Below, piece by piece: positions 8,623 through 16,724 of a stretch of DNA of 64,000 bases. The DNA lies in NCBI GenBank assembly GCA_964544085.1, contig CAZIZT010000007.1, forward strand, positions 1-64,000, given 5' to 3'. This stretch comes from CAZIZT01 sp964544085. GTDB taxonomy: Bacteria; Campylobacterota_A; Desulfurellia; Desulfurellales; Hippeaceae. Below the pieces are notes generated by a model. It had not been told where the DNA came from. It ran no database searches and saw only the letters and a program-made list of their open reading frames with translations. Every line of letters begins with the position of its first letter. Position 1 is the first letter of the stretch. The position numbers and the translations under genes were made by a program.

Positions 8623-9168
8623 CTACAGCTCGTATGTTTCGACTTTTCTTACGGAGTAATCCACCCCAAGCCGTTTACAAACACCTTCAAGCAGCTCATT
8701 TATCCTGCTTTCGTCATAGCCAGCGGGCGCTTCAATCTCCATTATCATCACATAAAGAGGTGTATCGGTTTTTGTTACACGTGTGCGCAGGTCAACGATG
8801 TTTATATTTTCCCTGGCAAAAGCATCAGATACACCGTAAACAATACCGGGCTTATCCGAACCGTACACCGAAACCATAAACCGGTTCTCATGATCCTTGC
8901 TCTGCTTGAGATTTTCAGATTCTATGCGCCTTACCGAAACGCTCATATTAAGGTCTGTCCTGACTCTGTAAAAGGCTTTCTTTAGCTCCAGTATGCCAAC
9001 CTTCCTGTCTGTGGAAACTATCAGTATCATGGAAAATTGATCCCTGAGGAGTGTTGATGAGGAATCCTCTATGCTAAAGCCCATCTCGTAAAGCACCTTT
9101 GCAACAGAAGCAACTATACCCGGCTTATCCGCCCCTATAACCGTTATGGCATAGAAATACCTTTTCAT
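8623..9168 (-). CDS. Tandem ACT-domain protein (GcvR-like)
   Basis: A 181-residue cytoplasmic protein made of two ACT domains: the first begins FYAITVIGADKPGIVASVAK, the second around residue 94 begins RFMVSVYGSDKPGIVYGVSD. The repeated DKPGIV turn is the typical ligand-binding loop. Two-domain ACT proteins of this size include GcvR, which binds glycine or modulates regulators, and this looks most like that group. The ligand cannot be named. It has its own promoter (9207-9235) and a strong ribosome site (GGAGGTAG), and is followed by def and uvrB. Confidence 0.75.
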   Translation of the reverse strand: MKRYFYAITVIGADKPGIVASVAKVLYEMGFSIEDSSSTLLRDQFSMILIVSTDRKVGILELKKAFYRVRTDLNMSVSVRRIESENLKQSKDHENRFMVSVYGSDKPGIVYGVSDAFARENINIVDLRTRVTKTDTPLYVMIMEIEAPAGYDESRINELLEGVCKRLGVDYSVRKVETYEL

Positions 9169-9206
9169 CGCAAGTCTACCTCCTACATCTACCTTACAGG
9201 TTCGCC

Positions 9207-9235
9207 ATTTTAGCCCTTATACAGTTTATTATCAA
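9207..9235 (-). promoter_or_regulatory. Sigma-70 promoter for ACT gene-def-uvrB
   Basis: Minus strand TTGATA (9230-9235), 17 bp, TAAAAT (9207-9212), giving a start near 9200 and a leader of about 30 nt before the ACT gene. Confidence 0.55.
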
Positions 9236-9240
9236 GGTGT

Positions 9241-10842
9241 CTATGCAAAAACACATGTTCTGTTTCTGCCCTTTCTTTTAGCTTCATACATAGCCTTATC
9301 GGCCCTTTCAATAAAGCTCTCCGGCGTATCCTTACTCTTCAGCTGCGTAACGCCAAATGAACAGGTAACGCTACCCACCTTACCCATCGGAATAGCGGCT
9401 ATGGAACGTCTCAAGTTTTCAGCAATCCGATAAGCACCACGAATTGTCGTGTTGGGTAAAACAAGAAAGAACTCCTCTCCTCCCCAGCGAGCGAGGGTGT
9501 CCGTTGAACGGATGTGGTGCTGCACAAATAGAGCAATTCTCTGCAGCACAACATCACCGGCCCTGTGACCATATCTATCGTTTACCTTTTTGAAATGATC
9601 CAGGTCAAACATAATTAGCGACAGGGGCATACCGTAACGCCTTGACATGTTTATCTCGTGCCGCAATATTTCGTTGAAGCGCCGTCTGTTATAAATGCCC
9701 GTAAGCTCGTCATGCGAGGCGAGGTTTGCAAGCTTGCTCTTCTGCAGTTCTATTTCCGATCTGTAGTGGTAAAACAGACGATTAACCCCCCTTGATACAC
9801 CCAGAAAAACAATGCCCACAAATATAACAACCCCCGCCGAGAAGCCCAGCATTCTGTTCCTGTACGCCACAAACCGCCTCATATAGCTGCTCTTTGCCCT
9901 CTGGATGGCTGCTTCCATGGCGCTTATATCGATTCCGCTTGCCACAAGGAGATCGGCTTCATCAAAGAATCTGTAATAAACCACCTGCATCCTGCCGTTT
10001 CTGGTATACCTGATGGAACCCCTGCCAGGACCCTTTTTGAGAAGCGTCAGTAGCCTGCAAATGAAATCCTCGCTTTTTATACAATCAAGGGTCCTGGGAT
10101 AACCATCTGTCGCTGCGAGCACCTCAGCTGAAGAACCCACCAGCTTTGCGGCAACAAAGTACTCTCCGCTTTCGTGTTTTTGTCTGGCATACATTTGCGC
10201 AAAGTGCTCAAGGAGAGCGTGCCTCTGGTCACACAGGCATGTTCCGCATCCAACAATCCATCTATTGAAGGAAAGTTTTCCGGCATAGATGAGTATGTTG
10301 CGTCTATGCGAACCTGTATCGAGGCTTAACCTAATGAAGCCTTCCTTGTGGGTCGAAAGTAACGTCTTTGCCCTGTTGTAAAGTTGAATCGGCGCAGTCC
10401 GTTTAAGCCAGAACGGCGCATCGCCCTCTGGTGGAAATCTCAATACCGCCCGGGAATCAAATACAAAAGCGCTGACACCCTCCTTAAACCTCAGTTCACC
10501 TAGTGCCTCAATCGCCGCCCTATCGGCATCTATACCCAAACCAGCAAGCTGTAGTACATTCTCAAGAAGCCTGTAAGTACGACTGAATTCGTCCCTCAAT
10601 ATGGGCCTTAGGAGAACCTCCATATGGATGTAATCCTTTATGACTACACCAAAAGAGCTCTCAATCCTCGACGCCTCCATTGAAAGCGCATGTTCTACGT
10701 AGGTATCTTCAATAAAACGTGTGCTATCGTTTAGCTGCCTTTTCTGCTGAAAATTATATGTGACGGCAAGCAGAACAATCGTCACAAGCAGTGAGGCAAT
10801 GGGCAATATGAAAATAAGAAGAGACAGATCCTTATACCTCAT
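9241..10842 (-). CDS. Membrane-bound diguanylate cyclase (Cache-like sensor + GGDEF)
   Basis: Makes c-di-GMP from two GTP. The N-terminal membrane helix (about residues 6-28) is followed by a periplasmic sensing part of about 300 residues, a second helix (about 327-348), a short helical linker and a C-terminal GGDEF domain (about 375-530). The active site reads GGEEF, with an RxxD inhibitory site (RSTD) five residues before it, so product feedback is expected. The periplasmic region is probably Cache-like and holds CGTCLC, a cysteine cluster. I chose ATG 10842 because AAAGGGGG lies five bases before it; an upstream in-frame start would add 12 residues. Confidence 0.88.
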   Translation of the reverse strand: MRYKDLSLLIFILPIASLLVTIVLLAVTYNFQQKRQLNDSTRFIEDTYVEHALSMEASRIESSFGVVIKDYIHMEVLLRPILRDEFSRTYRLLENVLQLAGLGIDADRAAIEALGELRFKEGVSAFVFDSRAVLRFPPEGDAPFWLKRTAPIQLYNRAKTLLSTHKEGFIRLSLDTGSHRRNILIYAGKLSFNRWIVGCGTCLCDQRHALLEHFAQMYARQKHESGEYFVAAKLVGSSAEVLAATDGYPRTLDCIKSEDFICRLLTLLKKGPGRGSIRYTRNGRMQVVYYRFFDEADLLVASGIDISAMEAAIQRAKSSYMRRFVAYRNRMLGFSAGVVIFVGIVFLGVSRGVNRLFYHYRSEIELQKSKLANLASHDELTGIYNRRRFNEILRHEINMSRRYGMPLSLIMFDLDHFKKVNDRYGHRAGDVVLQRIALFVQHHIRSTDTLARWGGEEFFLVLPNTTIRGAYRIAENLRRSIAAIPMGKVGSVTCSFGVTQLKSKDTPESFIERADKAMYEAKRKGRNRTCVFA

Positions 10843-10901
10843 TGGACCCCCTTTAACTGACTCTCTGGAAATACCCAAATATACGCCCTTGCCTTGGTAA
10901 A

Positions 10902-10930
10902 ATTATATGTTATTTACTCATGCTTTTCAA
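10902..10930 (-). promoter_or_regulatory. Sigma-70 promoter for diguanylate cyclase gene
   Basis: Minus strand TTGAAA (10925-10930), 17 bp, TATAAT (10902-10907). The -35 box overlaps the glycosyltransferase stop. The leader before the chosen start at 10842 is about 53 nt. Confidence 0.6.
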
Positions 10931-12108
10931 GTTTCTCCGTTGAGAGGCACATACCTGCGGATAAGAGATTCGAAGGTCTCAAAGAAACGCTCCTGGGGAT
11001 GCTTCTCAGCTGTATGTCTTGCCCTTTCCGACATCTCTTTAAGGAGACCCGGGTTATCCATTGCTATTCTCATCTGGCGGGCAATATCTTCAGGATCGGT
11101 AGGATCGCTGATCACAAAACCATTTCTCCCGTGCTCAATCAACTCGGTAGTCCCGTTGTATGCACTTGCGATTGGAACAAGACCGCAAGCCATGGCTTCA
11201 AGCACCACATTGGATGATGCATCAAAAAGCGTTGGATAGATCAAAGCATCCGCAAGCCAGTAGGCGTATTCCACCTTCTCGAGCTTATTCCTCCAGACAA
11301 TAAACCCCCTAAGACCAAATTTATCTATTCTGTTTGCGAAGAATGCGTCTATCTTCTCTCCGGCAACAAGCAAAACAAATCGCCTCCCCTCCCGCTTAAG
11401 TATCAAGGCAGCCTTCAGCAGGTAGGAAAGGCCCTTGAGCCGATGGTTTGTTGACACAAAGGCGAAAACAAACCTATTGTCACGCAGGTCCAACGCATTT
11501 CTTGCGCATTCCTTCTCAGACCGCGCCGGTGGATGAAAACGCTTCAGATCAACACCGTTTCGAATAAGAACGATCTTTGATTCATCAACATTAAACATCG
11601 ACACTATCTGGCGTTTGACGAATTCAGATGGCACGATAATACACTTCAGCCTGCGACAGCCGAACGTTCTTTTTTCTATCCATACATTGATCCAGTGTGA
11701 AGGCGTAAGTAGCTTTCTGGCAACATAGAGAAATCTTGCAACCTTTGACTCGTATTTCAGCTGGGCTCTCTTGAAATAATACAAATGCACACCACCACCC
11801 GAGCGGTATATATCGTTAACATAGGTCTTCCCAAAACCAAGGACCGGTATATGGGGCATTCTGGAGGCTCTATGAGCTGCATACAGGGCAAACATCAAGG
11901 TTCTAAAGCCCCTTCCGAGATTCGGTACAAAAACCTTTCTTATATTAATCTTATCATTTTCCGGGTGATGTTTGAGTCTCATTGTAAACAGATCCACATT
12001 GTAGCCAACTGATGCAAGGCGATGAGACAACCGCCATATAACACCTTCCTGTCCGCCGTATCTGCTGAAAACCTTATAAAAAATAGCCACAGACCTCATG
12101 TAAGCCAA
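10927..12108 (-). CDS. Glycosyltransferase family 4 (GT-B fold)
   Basis: A 393-residue sugar transferase with a retaining GT-B architecture. The N-terminal half has a glycine-rich acceptor loop (FSRYGGQEGVIWRLS). The C-terminal half has a donor-site region (FVSTNHRLKGLSYLLKA) and the E-x7-E motif of GT4 (FDASSNVVLEAMACGLVPIA). The N-terminal part (FYKVFSRYGGQE, GGGVHLYYFKRA) recalls LPS-core glucosyltransferases such as WaaG, and the nearby lptA and O-antigen-ligase genes fit that. The sugar and acceptor cannot be named. It is transcribed away from the carboxylase operon across a 217-bp control region. Confidence 0.85.
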   Translation of the reverse strand: MAYMRSVAIFYKVFSRYGGQEGVIWRLSHRLASVGYNVDLFTMRLKHHPENDKINIRKVFVPNLGRGFRTLMFALYAAHRASRMPHIPVLGFGKTYVNDIYRSGGGVHLYYFKRAQLKYESKVARFLYVARKLLTPSHWINVWIEKRTFGCRRLKCIIVPSEFVKRQIVSMFNVDESKIVLIRNGVDLKRFHPPARSEKECARNALDLRDNRFVFAFVSTNHRLKGLSYLLKAALILKREGRRFVLLVAGEKIDAFFANRIDKFGLRGFIVWRNKLEKVEYAYWLADALIYPTLFDASSNVVLEAMACGLVPIASAYNGTTELIEHGRNGFVISDPTDPEDIARQMRIAMDNPGLLKEMSERARHTAEKHPQERFFETFESLIRRYVPLNGET

Positions 12109-12159
12109 GTTTATAAAAACCTGCCAGGCAATGCAAGTGGGCCGTTACGGTAAAGCGCT

Positions 12160-12187
12160 GAGATAAACAATGTAGAGATAAACATTG
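12160..12187. repeat. Short direct repeat in divergent control region
   Basis: Two copies of GAGATAAACAATG / GAGATAAACATTG, at 12160-12172 and 12175-12187, 15 bases apart and differing at one base. They lie between the divergent glycosyltransferase and carboxylase genes and may be a regulator-binding tandem site; this is inference. Confidence 0.5.
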
Positions 12188-12222
12188 AACATTCATTAAT
12201 TAAAAAATTTGTTAGCTTTAAT

Positions 12223-12292
12223 TGACATCTTGTCACAACAATAACCATCAATTAAAATCTTTATTGACAATTCAAAATTGTTCATGTAAACT
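12223..12292 (+). promoter_or_regulatory. Carboxylase-operon promoter with two palindromes
   Basis: TTGACA (12264-12269), 17 bp, TAAACT (12287-12292). The spacer is occupied by a palindrome, ACAATT-CAA-AATTGT (12267-12281), placed as a repressor operator would be. A second palindrome TGACA-TCT-TGTCA lies upstream (12223-12235). The ribosome site before the gene is TAGGAGGGG. Confidence 0.55.
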
Positions 12293-12325
12293 GTCTGAGA
12301 TATAAAATTCCATAGGAGGGGTGGT

Positions 12326-13870
12326 ATGCGCGACAAATTGGAAAAGCTCAAGGAGCTTGAGGCGCAGGCTGAGCTTGGCGGTGGTCCCGAGAGGATAGAA
12401 AAGCAGCACGCCCAGGGAAAGCTCACCGCCAGAGAGAGAATCAAGCTACTTTTAGATGAAGGAAGCTTTGTCGAGCTGGATAAGTTCGTGGTACATCGCT
12501 GTCAGGATTTTGGTATGGACAAGAAGAAAATACTGGGAGACGGCGTGGTGACCGGCTATGGAACAATCAATGGCCGTCTTGTCTATGTGTTCAGCCAGGA
12601 TTTTACCGTTTTTGGTGGCTCACTCTCTGGTGCCCATGCCAAGAAGATCTGCAAGATCATGGATCTGGCAGCTAAAACCGGTGCGCCCGTTATAGGTTTA
12701 AATGATTCAGGTGGTGCAAGAATACAGGAAGGTGTGGAATCCCTTGCAGGGTATGCTGATATTTTCTTGAGAAACACCCTGTTCTCCGGCGTGATCCCGC
12801 AGATCTCCGTGATTATGGGCCCAACTGCTGGCGGAGCTGTCTACTCCCCCGCCGTTACAGATTTCACAATAATGGTGAAAAATACAAGTTTCATGTTCAT
12901 AACGGGCCCGGACGTGATTGAAGCGGTAACCGGTGAAAAAATAACCAAAGAAGAACTTGGTGGCGCCGATACGCACACGACCAAGACCCAGGTTGCCCAC
13001 TTTGCAGCAGAAAACGATGAAGATGCCCTGATGCTCGTCAGGGAGCTGCTACAGTTCATACCGCAAAACAATATGGAGGATCCACCATACCAACCTACTG
13101 ACGATCCACCAAACAGAAGGGAAGAGTCCATCTACGATCTTATACCTTCCGATCCAAATAAGCCTTACAACATGAAGGATCTGATAAAGAAGGTGGTGGA
13201 TGATGGTTACTTCTTTGAGATTCAAGAAAGCTACGCCAGAAACCTGATTATTGGATTTGCTCGCTTAAACGGCAGAAGTGTTGGCATTGTAGCCAACCAG
13301 CCACAGTACTTCGCAGGCGCCTTAGATTACAAAGCAGCAATAAAGGGAGCCCGATTTGTCCGGTTCTGCGACGCCTTCAACATACCGATAATAACATTTG
13401 AGGATCAGCCCGGATACATGCCCGGTGTTGCGCAGGAACACAATGGTGTTATCGTGCACGGCGCAAAGCTCCTCTACGCATACGCTGAAGCCACCGTTCC
13501 AAAAATCACATTAATCACCAGAAAGGCTTATGGTGGTGCTTACGACGTGCTGGGCTCCAAACATTTTAGAGCGGACGTAAACTACGCATATCCAATTGCT
13601 GAAATCGCCGTCATGGGGCCGGATGGCGCTGTCAATATTCTGTTCAGACGAGAACTCGCAAGCGCCGAGGATCCAGCAGCCAAAAAGGCGGAGCTTGTGA
13701 AGATGTACCGAGAAAAATTTGCCAATCCATACGTGGCAGCCGGGCTCGGATACATCGATGAGGTGATAGACCCGGCTGAGACAAGGTTAAAACTCATACA
13801 GGCATTAGAGCTAACCAAAAACAAAAGGGAATCCAACCCTCCAAAGAAACACGGGAATATCCCGTTATAA
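12326..13870 (+). CDS. pccB: Acyl-CoA carboxylase, carboxyltransferase subunit (propionyl-CoA type)
   Basis: Carboxyltransferase that moves CO2 from biotin to an acyl-CoA, most likely propionyl-CoA. The 514-residue length and fused N and C crotonase-like halves match PccB/MmdA. Seen are the N-terminal GKLTARERI block, the CoA-side SGGARIQEG, GPTAGGAVYSPA, and the biotin-side FEDQPGYMPG and RKAYGGAYDV. Downstream are a biotin carboxylase and a carrier protein, so this is an ATP-driven carboxylase rather than a sodium-pumping decarboxylase, which would have a membrane beta subunit. Acetyl-CoA as an extra substrate is possible, as in archaeal enzymes. Confidence 0.88.
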   Translation: MRDKLEKLKELEAQAELGGGPERIEKQHAQGKLTARERIKLLLDEGSFVELDKFVVHRCQDFGMDKKKILGDGVVTGYGTINGRLVYVFSQDFTVFGGSLSGAHAKKICKIMDLAAKTGAPVIGLNDSGGARIQEGVESLAGYADIFLRNTLFSGVIPQISVIMGPTAGGAVYSPAVTDFTIMVKNTSFMFITGPDVIEAVTGEKITKEELGGADTHTTKTQVAHFAAENDEDALMLVRELLQFIPQNNMEDPPYQPTDDPPNRREESIYDLIPSDPNKPYNMKDLIKKVVDDGYFFEIQESYARNLIIGFARLNGRSVGIVANQPQYFAGALDYKAAIKGARFVRFCDAFNIPIITFEDQPGYMPGVAQEHNGVIVHGAKLLYAYAEATVPKITLITRKAYGGAYDVLGSKHFRADVNYAYPIAEIAVMGPDGAVNILFRRELASAEDPAAKKAELVKMYREKFANPYVAAGLGYIDEVIDPAETRLKLIQALELTKNKRESNPPKKHGNIPL

Positions 13871-13885
13871 TCAAGGAGGCGGCAG

Positions 13886-15442
13886 ATGGCTGAGTACAAG
13901 GAGTTCAAAAAGGTTTTAATAGCAAATAGAGGCGAGATAGCCATAAGGGTTATTCGCGCCTGTAGAAAGATGGGTATAGAAACGGTTGCCGTCTATTCTG
14001 AAGCTGACAGAAACTCACTTCATGTAAGATATGCAGATGAAGCTTACTACATAGGCAAAGCTCCGGCCTCCGAATCCTACCTGAGAATAGACAAGATTGT
14101 AGAGGTAGCCATAAAATCCGGTTGCGACGCTGTACATCCGGGATACGGCTTCCTTGCCGAGAACTCTGAATTCGTGAAAGCCTGCGAGGCAAACAACATA
14201 ACTTTCATTGGTCCCAACACCGAATCCATGTACATACTCGGCGACAAAACGAGGGCAAGGCAGAAGATGATGGATGCAGATGTGCCCGTCGTGCCGGGCA
14301 TGAGAGATCCGGTGGAGAGCCTGGAGCATGCACTGAAGATCGCAAAAGAGATAGGCTACCCCATAATGTTCAAGGCTTCAGCAGGTGGTGGCGGAAAGGG
14401 CATGAGACTGATAAACGACGAAGAGGAGTTCAAGGCTGTCTACGATCTGGCCAAAGGCGAAGCACTCAGTGCGTTTGGTGACGACAGAATGTACATCGAG
14501 AAAGCCATTGTACACCCCAGACACGTAGAGGTCCAGATAGCCAGAGACAAACATGGAAACGCCATTCACCTCTACGAAAGGGAGTGTTCCATCCAGCGCA
14601 GACATCAGAAGGTCATCGAAGAATCACCATCGATGGCAATCAACGATGAGGTTAGAGAGAAGATGGGGCAGGCAGCTATTAGAGCTGTAGCTGCGGCAAA
14701 TTACGACAGCGTGGGCACTGTGGAGTTCCTTGTTGACAAGGATATGAATTTCTATTTCCTTGAGGTCAACACGCGTCTGCAGGTTGAACATCCGGTGACG
14801 GAGATGGTTACAGGCATAGATATTGTAAAACTTCAAATAGAAATTGCTGAGGGTAAACCCATCCCTTACAAGCAGGAAGACATAAAGCAGGTGGGGCATG
14901 CCATTGAGTGCCGTATCTATGCTGAGGATCCAGACAAGAATTTCATGCCATCGCCTGGATTCATAACCGGTTCACGACTACCCGGTGGACCTGGAGTCAG
15001 GGTCGATAGTGGCGTTTACTCCTCTGGTGAGGTCCCCATGTTCTACGATCCAATGGTTGCCAAGCTGATTGTCTGGGATGTAGACAGACCCAATGCCATT
15101 GCAAGAATGAAAAGAGCCCTGCGTGAATACGTAATCAAGGGCATAAAAACCACAATCCCATTCCACCAGAAGGTCCTAAGAAACGAAAACTTCATAAAAG
15201 GAAATATCAGCACTGAGTTCATAGACAAAGAGGTGTTGGTCAAACCGCAACCACGTAAAGGTTGTCTTGAGGTTGCGATAGCAGCGGCAGCCATAAAGGA
15301 ATACCTAAGAGAGAAAGAGTTACGCTCCAAGCTTGTCGAGTTTAAGGAGACATGCGGTGCAGGAAGCCCATGGAAAGAGGCTGGCAGAAGAGCCGCAATG
15401 TTTGGTGCAAGCTTTGGAGACATTTACCGTTACTCAACATAA
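13886..15442 (+). CDS. Biotin carboxylase subunit of acyl-CoA carboxylase
   Basis: ATP-grasp enzyme that carboxylates the biotin of the carrier protein with bicarbonate and ATP. Seen are the N-terminal KVLIANRGEIAIRVIRA, the ATP-binding loop ASAGGGGKGMR (about residue 163), the ERECSIQRRHQK catalytic block (about 233) and EVNTRLQVEHPVTE. The protein has 518 residues, about 65 more than the AccC core; the extra tail (from about 455) is charged and has no motif I recognise. An AAGGAGG site lies just upstream, 15 bases after the pccB stop. The pairing with pccB decides its role; PycA of pyruvate carboxylase is the alternative. Confidence 0.9.
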   Translation: MAEYKEFKKVLIANRGEIAIRVIRACRKMGIETVAVYSEADRNSLHVRYADEAYYIGKAPASESYLRIDKIVEVAIKSGCDAVHPGYGFLAENSEFVKACEANNITFIGPNTESMYILGDKTRARQKMMDADVPVVPGMRDPVESLEHALKIAKEIGYPIMFKASAGGGGKGMRLINDEEEFKAVYDLAKGEALSAFGDDRMYIEKAIVHPRHVEVQIARDKHGNAIHLYERECSIQRRHQKVIEESPSMAINDEVREKMGQAAIRAVAAANYDSVGTVEFLVDKDMNFYFLEVNTRLQVEHPVTEMVTGIDIVKLQIEIAEGKPIPYKQEDIKQVGHAIECRIYAEDPDKNFMPSPGFITGSRLPGGPGVRVDSGVYSSGEVPMFYDPMVAKLIVWDVDRPNAIARMKRALREYVIKGIKTTIPFHQKVLRNENFIKGNISTEFIDKEVLVKPQPRKGCLEVAIAAAAIKEYLREKELRSKLVEFKETCGAGSPWKEAGRRAAMFGASFGDIYRYST

Positions 15443-15463
15443 AAAGGGTGCAAGGAGAGTGCC

Positions 15464-15967
15464 ATGGCATACGTAGTAACCGTTGATAAGGTGGAATACA
15501 GGGTAACAATCAACGAGATCGACGCCGACAAGTACGAAGTCACCATAGATGACAAATCGTACATAGTTGATACAAGGCTCTCTGAAGAGAGTGTTTACTC
15601 GTTGATAGTAAACGGCAAATCATACGAGGTTGACCTTGAATACAAGGAAGGTGTTTACAACGTGCTCACAGAAGGTGACCTGTTCAAGATCACCGTTATG
15701 GATGAGCTAAAGAAAAAGATGCTTGAAAGAAGGGGTGGTGGTGCAGCCGAGGGCAAACAGGTTATCAAGTCCGAGATGCCCGGCGCCATTGTGGATGTCA
15801 AAGTAAAGGTAGGAGATCAGGTAAAGGAAGGAGACGTGCTACTGATCCTTGAGGCAATGAAAATGCAAAATGAGATCAGGGCACCAAAGGATGGCGAGGT
15901 AAAAGAAATTTTTGTGAAGCCGGGAGAAAATGTTGAAGCGGATGCCCAACTTGTGGTAATAGAATAG
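15464..15967 (+). CDS. Biotin carboxyl carrier subunit
   Basis: Carries the biotin that shuttles between the two enzymes encoded upstream. The C-terminal biotinyl domain (about residues 95-167) has the canonical EAMKM, whose lysine (about 136) is biotinylated. The N-terminal 90 residues consist of short beta-rich repeats (YVVTVDKVEYRVTI, KYEVTIDDKSYIVD, SLIVNGKSYEVDL), as in carriers of the propionyl-CoA carboxylase and decarboxylase type. A proline/alanine linker is lacking. It follows the biotin carboxylase by 21 bases and ends the operon; its stop lies in the palindrome at 15964-15978. Confidence 0.9.
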   Translation: MAYVVTVDKVEYRVTINEIDADKYEVTIDDKSYIVDTRLSEESVYSLIVNGKSYEVDLEYKEGVYNVLTEGDLFKITVMDELKKKMLERRGGGAAEGKQVIKSEMPGAIVDVKVKVGDQVKEGDVLLILEAMKMQNEIRAPKDGEVKEIFVKPGENVEADAQLVVIE

Positions 15968-15978
15968 GTGACACCTAT
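15964..15978. other. Palindrome holding both convergent stop codons
   Basis: ATAGGTG-A-CACCTAT is a perfect inverted repeat. The TAG stop of the carrier gene (15965-15967) and that of the opposite gene (complement of 15975-15977) sit in the two arms, so each transcript can form a 6-bp hairpin at its stop. No T-run follows, so a classical terminator is unlikely. Confidence 0.45.
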
Positions 15979-16613
15979 CCTTCCACATCTCCGGAGTAGA
16001 ACCTGAGGGCGTCCAGCCAGGCCCTCTGTTCTACTCCCCTACTCAGATGCTGAAAGCGGTAATCTTCCCTTTTAAAGAATTCATCGAGCATAGCAAGCAG
16101 TTTTTCTGCTATCTCCGCTCCCTTGCGGAGGAATATTTCACCATCTTTTTTGCCTGCCACCGAGAGGCTCATCAATAAATGCTTTCTGCATAAATACCCC
16201 TTTTTTTCAAACAGATCCCTTGCCTCAGAATCCTGCTTTATCAGCATTACAAACTCATTTACAAGCCTTGCCTCTATCTCCTCCTGTTGTATGCAAAAGC
16301 GGCACCTGCTTTTGATAAGCTTTGCGGTGTTTCTTTTAAAGGCGAGAGGTTTTAAGGCTTTAAGATGCTCAAACGTTTCAAGATCCCTGGTTAACATAAA
16401 CTCAAAAGTGGTTGAAAGCAAACTCCCCATCTTTAGCAATCTGGCTCTGTGGGAAGGGCAGATATACGGATCGCTGTAAATCAGATTGAGAGCTGATGCA
16501 TCGTGATAGCTCTCCTTTTCAAACCACCAAAACAGCTCATCCATCCTTATCTTCACCAGATCGCATATCGGACATCTGTCGATTCTGATATGATCAAGCA
16601 TTTCCTGTCTCAT
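15975..16613 (-). CDS. Cysteine-motif protein, DUF6062-like, function unknown
   Basis: A 212-residue soluble protein without signal or membrane helix. It has two CxxC sites, RCPICDLV (about residues 13-20) and RCRFCIQQ (about 104-111), each followed by a later Cys-x-x-His: YICPSHRARLL (about 51) and YLCRKHLLMSL (about 143). This looks like an internal duplication of a metal-binding CxxC...CxxH unit. The layout resembles DUF6062 proteins, from memory. It runs convergent to the carboxylase operon with seven bases between the stops. The function is not known to me; zinc or Fe-S binding is the inference from the cysteines. Confidence 0.6.
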   Translation of the reverse strand: MRQEMLDHIRIDRCPICDLVKIRMDELFWWFEKESYHDASALNLIYSDPYICPSHRARLLKMGSLLSTTFEFMLTRDLETFEHLKALKPLAFKRNTAKLIKSRCRFCIQQEEIEARLVNEFVMLIKQDSEARDLFEKKGYLCRKHLLMSLSVAGKKDGEIFLRKGAEIAEKLLAMLDEFFKREDYRFQHLSRGVEQRAWLDALRFYSGDVEG

Positions 16614-16687
16614 TCTCTCTATAGTACACCATCACACCCCTTCTATCAATGCGGTTTATTCTCGCAAGTTAATAAATTAATGCCAAT

Positions 16688-16717
16688 TTGACACATGTGA
16701 TGTTACTATGCTATTGT
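16688..16717 (+). promoter_or_regulatory. Sigma-70 promoter, probable leaderless start for GGDEF gene
   Basis: TTGACA (16688-16693), 18 bp, TATTGT (16712-16717). The ATG at 16725 is seven bases after the -10 box, where transcription should begin, and no ribosome site precedes it. Confidence 0.55.
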
Positions 16718-16724
16718 TTAACCA

